Positions 43,979-51,751 of a stretch of DNA of 64,000 nucleotides are shown here, in pieces (within the stretch, counting starts at the first letter, position 1; each line of letters opens with the position of its first letter). The stretch is taken from assembly GCF_001050275.1 (NCBI RefSeq), contig NZ_BBYA01000001.1, forward strand, positions 186,001 to 250,000, in the 5' to 3' direction. The stretch is from Leptolinea tardivitalis (GTDB lineage: Bacteria; Chloroflexota; Anaerolineae; Anaerolineales; Anaerolineaceae). The translations under genes and the position numbers were made by a program. The notes beneath the pieces are model-generated. The model saw nothing but the letters and a program-made list of their open reading frames with translations, was not told the origin of the DNA and did not search any database.

Positions 43979-45094
43979 ATGCATAAGAGAAGAATTTCGT
44001 TATTACTCCTTTTTGTAACTTTTTCTTTTCTGCTGTCTGCCTGTGGTGGAACTCCGGCACCAGCATCCTGGCCGGAAAGCCTGGTTGTTGACAAAGCGAC
44101 TTTGCAGAAATTAACCACTGATCAGGCTATTGCAGACAAACAGGTCGATACGCTTTTTGTATCTTCCGGTTCATTTGTGTATGCTATCAATGCAGAAACC
44201 GGTCAGGAAATTGGAAGATATCCTGAAAAAGCGGAAGGCACCAATATGTATGCCTCTGCCCCCGCTTTATTAAATGGCTCTTTATATGTAGGTGACTATT
44301 CCTCACAATTCCATAGTATTGACCCGACAACCCGCCTGCAAAAATGGGTAAAGAAAGATGCCACCGGACGGTTTATCGCCTCGCCGGTGATGATCGATGA
44401 TCTTATTCTGGCGCCCAATGCCGATGGTCACCTGTATGCTTATAACAGTAACGGCGAAGTTCGATGGAAATTTGCCGCCTCCAATGGCATCTGGAGCACC
44501 CCGGTGACCGACGGAAAGACCGTATTTATCTCTTCAATGGATCGAAAATTGTATGCCATTGATCCCGGAGCAGAAGGGAAAGTCCTCTGGACGGTTGATC
44601 TGGGCGGTTCGGTGGTTTTCAGCCAGGTACTTGGCAAAGATGGAAACCTGTATATTGGTACATTAAATAATGAAATCTTCTCCATTGCATCTGACAGCGG
44701 CAAAATCAACTGGCAGGTGAAAACCAGTGGTGGTGTCTGGTCTCCTGTTGTGGTGGATAACGATAAGATATTCGCTGGTGATCAATCTGGAAAGGTTTTT
44801 GCCCTTTCTTCTAAAGATGGAAGCAAAATTTGGGAAACCGATGCCGGTTCTCCGGTTGTAGGTGGACTGGCTTTAACCGATAAAGGTCTGTTTGTTGGCA
44901 CTCAAAATGGTGATGCCCTGTGCATTTCTGTTAACGGCCAGAAGGTATGGACACAGACGGTTGGTGGTAAACTTTATGCCACACCTGTAGTCAGTGGCAA
45001 CAATGTCATTTTTGGCGTTTTTGAAGGCGACAAATCTCTGGCTGCGCTGGACGAAAACGGTAAACTGGTTTGGACCTTTACTCCCTCCAAATAG
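43979..45094 (+). CDS. PQQ-like beta-propeller lipoprotein (BamB-like)
   Basis: About 371 residues. A lipoprotein signal peptide (KRRISLLLLFVTFSFLLSAC, lipobox LSAC, lipidated Cys near residue 22) is followed by six or seven PQQ-type repeats such as GSFVYAINAETGQEIGR, RKLYAIDPGAEGKVLWTVD and GKVFALSSKDGSKIWETD. The fold is a beta-propeller anchored on the outer face of the membrane. BamB belongs to the outer-membrane BAM complex, but no outer membrane is evident here, so a role with YidC or SecYEG is a guess. It sits between yidD and yidC, 9 nt before the latter. Confidence 0.88.
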   Translation: MHKRRISLLLLFVTFSFLLSACGGTPAPASWPESLVVDKATLQKLTTDQAIADKQVDTLFVSSGSFVYAINAETGQEIGRYPEKAEGTNMYASAPALLNGSLYVGDYSSQFHSIDPTTRLQKWVKKDATGRFIASPVMIDDLILAPNADGHLYAYNSNGEVRWKFAASNGIWSTPVTDGKTVFISSMDRKLYAIDPGAEGKVLWTVDLGGSVVFSQVLGKDGNLYIGTLNNEIFSIASDSGKINWQVKTSGGVWSPVVVDNDKIFAGDQSGKVFALSSKDGSKIWETDAGSPVVGGLALTDKGLFVGTQNGDALCISVNGQKVWTQTVGGKLYATPVVSGNNVIFGVFEGDKSLAALDENGKLVWTFTPSK

Positions 45095-45103
45095 AGGATC
45101 AAT

Positions 45104-45877
45104 ATGTGGGATGCTTTTGTCGGTTTCATGATTAATGTTCTGCTCTATATCTACAGTCTACTGGGGCAGAACTTTGGTATTGCCATCATTGTCTTCACCA
45201 TCGTAGTCCGTCTGGCGACTCATCCTTTAACAGTAAAACAGTTGAAGGGTTCGACAGCCATGGCTGAGATGCAGAAAGATAAACGATGGATCGAAGCTCA
45301 AAAGAAATACAAAAATGATAAAGAGAAGCTATCACAGGAACAGATGAAGCTTTATCAGGAATTGGGAATCAATCCATTGGCAAGTTGTTTGCCCACATTG
45401 ATCCAATTGCCCATCATTATTGCCCTGTATCAGGCGGTCATTCAATCACTGACCAATTCTCCATTGGAAGTGCTCAAATTGACCAATCATATCTACACGG
45501 GTTTTTTGAATATTGGAACATTGCTCCCTCTGAACAATCGCTTCCTCTGGATGGATTTGGGAACACCTGATCTGATTCATATTCCTGGGTTGCCTTTCCC
45601 GATCCCCATTCTGGCCATTCTGGTGGTCATCACCACCTATATTCAATCCAAGCTGACCACCCCTCCTCCTGCCAGTCCGGATGACCAAAGTGCCCAGATC
45701 AGTGGCATGATGACCATTTATATGCCATTATTAATGGGATATATGGCTTTTACACTGGCTTCAGGTCTTTCTTTATATTTTGTAGCTTCAAATATCATTG
45801 GTATTCTGCAATATGCAGCTCTTGGCAAGGTCAATTGGAGAAATTTATTGCCTTCCCGTAAACCTGCCAAAGCCTGA
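45104..45877 (+). CDS. yidC: membrane protein insertase YidC (Oxa1 family)
   Basis: A 257-residue protein with five membrane segments, matching the short Gram-positive-type YidC/Oxa1 without the large periplasmic domain. Signatures: NFGIAIIVFTIVVRLATHPL with the hydrophilic-groove Arg, the cytosolic coiled hairpin (KKYKNDKEKLSQEQMKLYQE) and NPLASCLPTLIQLPIIIALY. There is no lipobox at the N-terminus. Followed 22 nt later by jag, the usual partner. Confidence 0.95.
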   Translation: MWDAFVGFMINVLLYIYSLLGQNFGIAIIVFTIVVRLATHPLTVKQLKGSTAMAEMQKDKRWIEAQKKYKNDKEKLSQEQMKLYQELGINPLASCLPTLIQLPIIIALYQAVIQSLTNSPLEVLKLTNHIYTGFLNIGTLLPLNNRFLWMDLGTPDLIHIPGLPFPIPILAILVVITTYIQSKLTTPPPASPDDQSAQISGMMTIYMPLLMGYMAFTLASGLSLYFVASNIIGILQYAALGKVNWRNLLPSRKPAKA

Positions 45878-45899
45878 CTTTTAGAACCTGGGAGCGAAC

Positions 45900-46646
45900 A
45901 TGGGACAAGAGAAAACTACACTCGAAATCATCGCCCCGACTGTGGATGAAGCTGTAAACCGTGGGGTTTCTCAACTTGGAATTACCCGCGACGCGGTAGA
46001 TGTTGAAATTCTAGATTCAGGAAGCAAAGGTCTGTTTGGTCTGGGTGGCCGGCAGGCAAGGGTGCGACTCGTATTAAAACAAGAATCTAGTGCAGAAGTT
46101 TCCGCGCCGGGCAGTTTTCCCGGGAAGAAAAGCACAATGCCTGCGGCGGAATCATCCACCATTGCTGCGAATGAAGATGCCGTGTTGCAGACATCCCGTG
46201 AGACGGTCAAAGAACTTTTGGAAAAGATGAAAGTCTTTGCCACTGTAACCGCACACTATACTGAACCGGAAGAATCTGGTGAAGAACGTCAGGTACTTGT
46301 GGATATCAATGGTGATGATCTTTCCATTTTGATCGGCCGGCGTACCGAAACGCTCAACGCCCTGCAATACATCGCCAGCCTGATTGTGAGCAAAAAACTG
46401 GAAAAATGGGTTCCCCTGGTGATCGATATTCAGGGGTACAGGTCACGGCGAACACGCCAGCTTCAACAATTAGCCCGCCGAATGGCCGAGCAGGCGGTTC
46501 ATACCGGAAAACGCCAGACACTTGAACCCATGCCGGCCAATGAACGCCGTATCATCCATATGGAACTTTCATCATTTGATCAGGTGATCACCGAAAGCAC
46601 GGGTGAAGAACCAAACCGCAAGGTAACGATCGTTCCAAAAAAATAG
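45900..46646 (+). CDS. jag: RNA-binding protein Jag/KhpB
   Basis: A 248-residue protein in three parts: an N-terminal Jag_N domain (AVNRGVSQLGI, GSKGLFGLGGRQARVRL), a linker of about 55 residues, a KH domain (VDINGDDLSILIGRRTETLNALQYIASLI) and an R3H domain with RRTRQLQQLARRMAEQAV and MPANERRIIHMELS. KhpB binds RNA together with KhpA and affects cell division and elongation. Start is 22 nt after yidC. Confidence 0.94.
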   Translation: MGQEKTTLEIIAPTVDEAVNRGVSQLGITRDAVDVEILDSGSKGLFGLGGRQARVRLVLKQESSAEVSAPGSFPGKKSTMPAAESSTIAANEDAVLQTSRETVKELLEKMKVFATVTAHYTEPEESGEERQVLVDINGDDLSILIGRRTETLNALQYIASLIVSKKLEKWVPLVIDIQGYRSRRTRQLQQLARRMAEQAVHTGKRQTLEPMPANERRIIHMELSSFDQVITESTGEEPNRKVTIVPKK

Positions 46647-46682
46647 CCAGCATTCATAGAAAAGAAAGCCGGAGGTATATTT

Positions 46683-48026
46683 ATGAATCCGACTCAATCT
46701 GATCAAAGCCCTCATCGACCGCTTCGAGCGGTCGATATCATTATCAAGAAACGCGACGGGCTGTCTCTTTCCAAGGAAGAAATTGATTTCTTCATTAAAG
46801 GATACACAGCCGGTGAAATCCCCGATTATCAGGCATCGGCTTTATTAATGGCCATTCTCCTGCGCGGTATGACTGACCAGGAAGCGACTGATCTAACGAT
46901 GGCCATGGCTCATTCCGGAGAAATCCTGGATCTGTCGCCCATTCTTGGCAATGCCGTTGACAAGCATTCCACCGGGGGAGTGGGAGATAAAACCACGCTG
47001 GTGGTTGAACCTGTTGTGGCGACCTGTGGTTTGAAAGTGGCAAAAATGTCTGGCCGGGGTCTGGGTTTTAGCGGCGGCACATTAGACAAACTTGAATCCA
47101 TTCCCGGTTATCGTGTGAATCTTTCACGCCAGGAATTTTTAGACCAGGTTTCTCGAATCGGGATTGTGTTATCCGGTCAAAGTGCCGATCTGGCTCCGGC
47201 TGATGGAAAGCTTTACGCCCTTCGAGATGTGACTGGAACAGTACCATCCATTCCATTGATTGCATCGTCCATTATGAGCAAGAAAATTGCCGCCGGCGCC
47301 CATACGATTGTTCTGGATGTAAAAACCGGCAATGGTGCTTTCATGGAAACGCTAGATGATGCACGGAAACTGGCACGTCTTATGGTGTCTATTGGACGGC
47401 TATCCGGTCGAAAAGTGATTGCTCTCTTGTCTGATATGAACCAACCGCTTGGTTGTGCTGTGGGAAATGCCCTTGAGTTGGCCGAAGCCATTGATACACT
47501 GCATGGCGGCGGTCCTCATGATTTCAGGGAACATTGTCTGGAGGCTGCCGGTTACCTGCTGGTAGCCAGTGGTAAATCTGCGAGTCTTGCCGAGGCTAAA
47601 TCAATGGCAGCCCGTGCTCTGTCAGATGATTCTGCATTTGAAAAGTTCCGTTTGCTTGTTCAGGCTCAGGGTGGGGATATCCGGGTGGTGGATGATCCTT
47701 CTCTGCTGCCAAAGGCAGCTGTAATCGAAACGATACGAGCCGAACAGGCTGGATGGATTTCTGGAATACATGCTCGAGTAATCGGTGAAACCGTCATTAC
47801 ACTGGGAGGCGGGCGCGCCAGAAAGACGGATTCGATTGACCATTCCGTCGGTGTTGTTGTCCATGTGAAGGTGGGAGATCAAGTAGAAGCCGGACAGCCT
47901 CTGGTGACTATTCACGCGAAGAATCAGGCAGATTTGGGGATAGCGAAAGACCGGATTCTTTCGGCCATTTCCTGGAGCGATCGGAAAACGGAATCTCTCC
48001 CATTGTTTTACGGGGTTATTGAATAA
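46683..48026 (+). CDS. pdp: pyrimidine-nucleoside phosphorylase
   Basis: A 447-residue enzyme of the thymidine/pyrimidine-nucleoside phosphorylase family. N-terminal IIKKRDGLSLSKEEIDFFIKGYT, the phosphate-binding KHSTGGVGDKTTLVVEP signature, KMSGRGLGFSGGTLDKLESIPG, and the C-terminal PYNP domain (HSVGVVVHVKVGDQVEAGQPLVTIHA). It splits thymidine, deoxyuridine or uridine with phosphate, giving (deoxy)ribose-1-phosphate; products go to DeoC after phosphopentomutase. RBS GGAGG precedes the ATG. The gene follows jag by 36 nt and may share its transcript. Confidence 0.93.
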   Translation: MNPTQSDQSPHRPLRAVDIIIKKRDGLSLSKEEIDFFIKGYTAGEIPDYQASALLMAILLRGMTDQEATDLTMAMAHSGEILDLSPILGNAVDKHSTGGVGDKTTLVVEPVVATCGLKVAKMSGRGLGFSGGTLDKLESIPGYRVNLSRQEFLDQVSRIGIVLSGQSADLAPADGKLYALRDVTGTVPSIPLIASSIMSKKIAAGAHTIVLDVKTGNGAFMETLDDARKLARLMVSIGRLSGRKVIALLSDMNQPLGCAVGNALELAEAIDTLHGGGPHDFREHCLEAAGYLLVASGKSASLAEAKSMAARALSDDSAFEKFRLLVQAQGGDIRVVDDPSLLPKAAVIETIRAEQAGWISGIHARVIGETVITLGGGRARKTDSIDHSVGVVVHVKVGDQVEAGQPLVTIHAKNQADLGIAKDRILSAISWSDRKTESLPLFYGVIE

Positions 48027-48037
48027 CAGAGACTGCC

Positions 48038-48922
48038 ATGAATTTTGCATCCAGGGCGGAATACCGCGATCGAATTGAAAAGGTGGTCATTTATATTCAT
48101 GACCACATCAGTGAACCGCTGGATTTGCATACTGTGGCGGAGGTCAGTCACTTTTCTCCTTACCATTTCCATCGAGTTTTTCATGGGGCAATGGGGGAAA
48201 CTCCGCAGGATTACATCAACCGGCTTCGGTTGGAACGGGCGGCGAATTATCTGACCAAAGCTCGCGAGATGTCCATCACCAATGTTGCTATGGCCTGCGG
48301 TTTTTCATCTCCTTCTACATTTGCCCGATCATTCAAACAACACTTTGGCGTGACCGCCCGTGAATACCTGCGCGGCTGGTATTTGAGTTCGCTCGCAGAT
48401 GCCTGCGGTTCTCAGGTTTGCACGATGACGGTAGAAGATCGTCACGAATGGAATGTCAATATTCGTGAAGTGCCTGCCATGCACCTGGCGTATCTGACGT
48501 ACTTGAAAGGGTACAACCCGGTTGAAATATGTAAAACCTGGGAACGATTGGATACCTGGGCAATTTCCCATTCTGCCTATACCGAATCAACATTGCGGCT
48601 GGGTATTTCAATGGACGACCCATTGATCACACCGGCAGGGAAATGCCGGTACATGGCCGCCATAACCATTCCACCGGCCATCAAAAAAGACCGGGTAATT
48701 GGGATTTTAGACGTGCCCGCCATGACGTGTGCCATTTTCCATGTAACTTGCCGAGGAGACGAGATTCAGAGGAATTATCAGGCCATTTATAAAGACTGGC
48801 TCCCCGACAGCGGTATGCAGCCGGCAGATTTCCCCTGTTATGAAGTTTATCGGGACGTATCCGAGGCAACGTACGACGGAATTTTCAACATGGATATTTA
48901 TATCCCATTGAAACCCATGTAG
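48038..48922 (+). CDS. AraC-family regulator with GyrI-like ligand-binding domain
   Basis: A 294-residue regulator. N-terminal two-HTH AraC domain (about residues 5-105): VAEVSHFSPYHFHRVFHGAMGETPQDYI and MACGFSSPSTFARSFKQHFGVTAREY. The C-terminal GyrI-like domain (about 130-290) has VREVPAMHLAYLTYLKGYN-like and FPCYEVYRD strands, the fold of multidrug-binding Rob/BmrR proteins. It starts 12 nt after pdp. The inducer is unknown; it may be hydrophobic or cationic compounds. A role in nucleoside-gene control is only suggested by position. Confidence 0.9.
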   Translation: MNFASRAEYRDRIEKVVIYIHDHISEPLDLHTVAEVSHFSPYHFHRVFHGAMGETPQDYINRLRLERAANYLTKAREMSITNVAMACGFSSPSTFARSFKQHFGVTAREYLRGWYLSSLADACGSQVCTMTVEDRHEWNVNIREVPAMHLAYLTYLKGYNPVEICKTWERLDTWAISHSAYTESTLRLGISMDDPLITPAGKCRYMAAITIPPAIKKDRVIGILDVPAMTCAIFHVTCRGDEIQRNYQAIYKDWLPDSGMQPADFPCYEVYRDVSEATYDGIFNMDIYIPLKPM

Positions 48923-49018
48923 CATCGCAAGAATTGCAAAATTTATCCCAAGATTTGGGAAGTTTTCGGCTGCCGAACACCTTACCATAGAGATCAATAC
49001 ATCTCAATTGGAGGAAGA

Positions 49019-50146
49019 ATGGAGTCTGTAAATAACATTCATGTGAAATTCCACCATGTGGTACTGCGTGGAAGCGCCGAAATGATTGGCCGTCAACAGG
49101 GTGAGATGATCCGTCCTGTTCCGGGTGCCGTCGAATACTTTGGTTCAGGTCCTGTCATACCGGCCAGCGCGCCAGTAGACAAAACTATCCGCCTGATGGA
49201 AACGTATTGCCCGGGATTGGTAGATGAGTTGACCGGTTTCAGCGAAGCGGCCGGATTCCCTCTGGAGAAACTTGTCTATCTTTCCATGACTCATATTGGC
49301 GGAACGTATTGCAGTCATTTTGCCGTACGACCGACGGTAACAACCACCGGGCATACGTTAATTGGGCGTAATTACGATTTCGGCCATAAAGTGGATGATC
49401 TTAAATTGACGACAGTTTTTCCCGAAGGGCGATATGCCAGCATGGGGTTCCCCACGTTGTTCTTTGGACGAAATGATGGTTTGAATGAAAAGGGTCTATC
49501 CATCACCATGTCTGTTGGAGGGATGCCGGTGGGTATCATGCCCGGGCAGCGGCCGCCCCTGCAGGAAGGTCTGCAATTCTGGGCGTTGGTCCGGACACTG
49601 TTGGATACCTGTAAAAATGTGGAAGAAGCGGAAGCCTGCTTTACTGAATTCCCGTGCAGTGGAAATCCGATCATAATCGCGGCCGATTCAAATGGAAATA
49701 TCTCTCGGATGGAAGCGCTGGGTCCGCACAAAACGATCAAGAGGGCAGAAAGTGCCACCCCGTTTATGGCGGCTACGAACCACTATCAATCTGTAGAACT
49801 GGCACAGCTTGATTCAACATGTATGGCAAATTCGGATGTCCGTTTGCAGGCCATCCACCGGTTCGTACAGGAAAATTCAGGCAAGATGACCCCGGAGAAA
49901 ATTAAAGACTTTCTGGGAACCCCATATCCTGCTGGATTGTGTACCCATTTCTATTCAGAGTTCTTTGGAACCCTGCATTCCTGTGTATTCGATTTGGAAG
50001 ATCGGTCTGCTGAAATAACCTTTGGCTCGCCAGCGGTGAATGAATGGCGCCGTTTTGACTTCAAGAATCCCCAGCCGGGTGAGTTTGATGTGGTTCTTCC
50101 AGACGAACATTCGACCAGAGAATTCTGGGCAGCAGAAAAGAAGTAA
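49019..50146 (+). CDS. C45-family peptidase / acyl-CoA:6-APA acyltransferase-like Ntn hydrolase
   Basis: A 375-residue protein of the linear-amide C-N hydrolase (Ntn) type. Self-processing nucleophile Cys98 lies in GTYCSHFAV; GRNYDF (116-121) and GRNDGLNEKGLSITMS follow, as in peptidase C45 proteins. After autocleavage at G-T-Y|C the Cys would be N-terminal; the pro-segment is about 97 residues. No signal peptide. Substrates may be acyl-amides, bile-acid-like conjugates or peptide-linked acyl groups, unresolved. Strong RBS GGAGG precedes the ATG at 49019; a bidirectional terminator follows. Confidence 0.82.
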   Translation: MESVNNIHVKFHHVVLRGSAEMIGRQQGEMIRPVPGAVEYFGSGPVIPASAPVDKTIRLMETYCPGLVDELTGFSEAAGFPLEKLVYLSMTHIGGTYCSHFAVRPTVTTTGHTLIGRNYDFGHKVDDLKLTTVFPEGRYASMGFPTLFFGRNDGLNEKGLSITMSVGGMPVGIMPGQRPPLQEGLQFWALVRTLLDTCKNVEEAEACFTEFPCSGNPIIIAADSNGNISRMEALGPHKTIKRAESATPFMAATNHYQSVELAQLDSTCMANSDVRLQAIHRFVQENSGKMTPEKIKDFLGTPYPAGLCTHFYSEFFGTLHSCVFDLEDRSAEITFGSPAVNEWRRFDFKNPQPGEFDVVLPDEHSTREFWAAEKK

Positions 50147-50158
50147 TTGACTGCGAAA

Positions 50159-50198
50159 AAATCGGGTGGTGGCATTTATAAGAAGCACCACCCGATTT
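50159..50198. terminator. bidirectional terminator, C45 gene and GGDEF gene
   Basis: AAATCGGGTGGTG (about 50159-50171) pairs perfectly with CACCACCCGATTT (50186-50198) across a 14-nt loop. A-tract upstream and T-rich tail downstream make it work for both converging genes. Confidence 0.85.
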
Positions 50199-50201
50199 CT
50201 G

Positions 50202-51191
50202 TTAATTCTTATGCAGATCGTCGCCGATCATGGAAAAGACTTCGTAGGTATTCTTGTTCTTTTTTGCCTGGTACATGGCATCGTCTGCAGAACCCAGAAG
50301 CCTGTTAGAGGTTGTACCGTGATGTGGATACAGGCTTATCCCGATGGATACGGTAACCTCTGGTTTTGTGGGATACAGGTCAATCCCTTTGTTGATATCC
50401 CTGACGATTCGATCGGCAATCTGAACAACCTCATCTTGTGTTTTTATTGATTCCATCAAGATGACAAATTCATCACCGCCAATCCGGGCGACAGTATCCA
50501 ATTCACGAACATGTTTCTGCAGTATTCCGGCAATCTGAACCAGAAGCAGATCACCGGCCGCATGTCCGCAAGTATCGTTGATTTTTTTGAAGTTATCCAG
50601 ATCTATAAACAATACGGCAATCATTGTTCCATACCGTTGAGCTCGGAAAATCGCCTGGTCGAGGCGGTCAAAGAGCAAAAAACGGTTGGGCAGAGATGTC
50701 AACACATCATGTGTAGCCAGGAATTGAAGATCGTTCTCAATCTGTTTTAGTTCGTTGATTTCCCGGGTAATGCCAAATAGACCGTAAATTTCCCCATTCT
50801 TCTTTCGTAAAGGGTGTTTGGTCGATGAGGTCCAGTTTTTCGTACCATCGGGCCTGTTAAAACATTCAACCAACCCGATGATCGGTTGACCTGTTTCCAT
50901 GATCCTCATTTCTTCCAAACGGGTTTTTTCTCCAAATTCCTGACCAAATAAATCGGTATCCGTTTTCCCGATCAGGTCTTCTGGATTCTCATAACCAAGC
51001 GAATTAGCCAACCGCCGGCTTACTCGCATCAACCTGCATTGCCGATCTTTAAAATAAACACTGTCCCCCATATTATCCATAATTGCCTGGAATAATTGAC
51101 TGGCATCATTGAAATCATCAGAGATTCCGGGGTGGGGCATAGTCAAATCCATTTGCACCTGCAATTCTGGATTAACCTGTGCAAAACACAT
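50202..51191 (-). CDS. PAS-GGDEF protein, probable diguanylate cyclase
   Basis: About 329 residues without membrane segments. A PAS domain (residues 30-140; NMGDSVYFKDRQCRLMRVSRR, WTSSTKHPLRKKNGEIYGLFG) precedes a GGDEF domain (175-325) with intact IDLDNFKKIND, the catalytic GGDEF in VARIGGDEF and the inhibitory I-site RxxD (RELD) five residues before it. So it should make cyclic-di-GMP and be feedback inhibited. ATG 51191 is preferred: AAAGG lies 8 nt upstream, whereas ATG 51215 has no RBS. The start region is covered by operator-like repeats. Confidence 0.9.
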   Translation of the reverse strand: MCFAQVNPELQVQMDLTMPHPGISDDFNDASQLFQAIMDNMGDSVYFKDRQCRLMRVSRRLANSLGYENPEDLIGKTDTDLFGQEFGEKTRLEEMRIMETGQPIIGLVECFNRPDGTKNWTSSTKHPLRKKNGEIYGLFGITREINELKQIENDLQFLATHDVLTSLPNRFLLFDRLDQAIFRAQRYGTMIAVLFIDLDNFKKINDTCGHAAGDLLLVQIAGILQKHVRELDTVARIGGDEFVILMESIKTQDEVVQIADRIVRDINKGIDLYPTKPEVTVSIGISLYPHHGTTSNRLLGSADDAMYQAKKNKNTYEVFSMIGDDLHKN

Positions 51192-51233
51192 TTTGTAAAC
51201 CTTTACAAAATTCATTATATTACAAATTTGTAA
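51191..51233. promoter_or_regulatory. two TTTGTAA inverted repeats at the GGDEF gene start
   Basis: Site 1 (51191-51210): TTTTGTAAA and TTTACAAAA arms, 9 bp each, 2-nt gap. Site 2 (51220-51233): the 14-bp palindrome TTACAAATTTGTAA. They share the half-site TTTGTAA and lie over the predicted start point and RBS, so the element looks like a dual repressor operator or a translation-blocking structure. Confidence 0.65.
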
Positions 51234-51237
51234 GGTT

Positions 51238-51266
51238 AGTATATAGTTATAAATAGGTTATGACAA
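51238..51266 (-). promoter_or_regulatory. promoter of the GGDEF gene
   Basis: On the minus strand TTGTCA (51266-51261), a 17-nt spacer and TATACT (51243-51238). Start of transcription is expected near 51231, within the TTACAAATTTGTAA palindrome. Confidence 0.75.
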
Positions 51267-51433
51267 TTGGAAAAATGGCACAATTATGTGAGTATTACAT
51301 CACTTTATTATTTGTTGAGCCTGTGATTTTTGTTTATGCCCTCGATCAGATGCATGCCTGTCAAGCAGCTGCATCAGGAAAATGTTTTATCTATGACTGC
51401 TCAGAATGATTGGAGTTGACTTATTCTGTTTCG

Positions 51434-51462
51434 TTGACCCTCATGCATTTCTATGGCATAAT
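51434..51462 (+). promoter_or_regulatory. promoter of the ileS T-box transcript
   Basis: TTGACC (51434-51439), a 17-nt spacer and CATAAT (51457-51462). The transcript would begin near 51469, giving a leader of about 280 nt before the ileS ATG. Confidence 0.8.
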
Positions 51463-51468
51463 CTGAAA

Positions 51469-51740
51469 CATAAATGCATTGATGGAAACGAGTATGTCTG
51501 ATATGTGGACGCAGCGAACCCGGGCAAGGTGAAAGCCGGGTGTCAACAACGGGCAGAAAATCCTTCCGGAGCAGCGATCTGAACACGGTGTTACCGCCAG
51601 TAAGGGAGCCGTCATTGCCAGACGTTATCCAGGGCACAGAGATAAATGCGTCTCTGACCGAGCGCCAGTTTTCTTACTGGAAGCAGGGTGGTACCGCGGG
51701 AATTTCTCCCGCCCCTGAATGGGGCGGGAGTTTTTATTTT
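51469..51740 (+). promoter_or_regulatory. T-box riboswitch (tRNA-Ile)
   Basis: The conserved T-box sequence AGGGTGGTACCGCGG lies at 51685-51699; its UGGU would pair with the ACCA end of uncharged tRNA with discriminator A, as in tRNA-Ile. Stem I features include ACGAGTA (about 51488-51494) and the AACCCGGGCAAGGTGAAAGCC region. The likely specifier codon is ATC (51560-51562), in the context AGAAAATCCTTCCGGAG. The terminator stem CTCCCGCCCC/GGGGCGGGAG with TTTTTATTTT is at 51706-51740. Uncharged tRNA-Ile should favour the antiterminator and let ileS be transcribed. Confidence 0.92.
51706..51740 (+). terminator. T-box terminator hairpin
   Basis: A perfect 10-bp GC-rich stem (51706-51715 with 51721-51730), a 5-nt loop and TTTTTATTTT. 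It competes with the antiterminator that contains the T-box sequence. Confidence 0.92.
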
Positions 51741-51751
51741 CTGGAGGCCGG

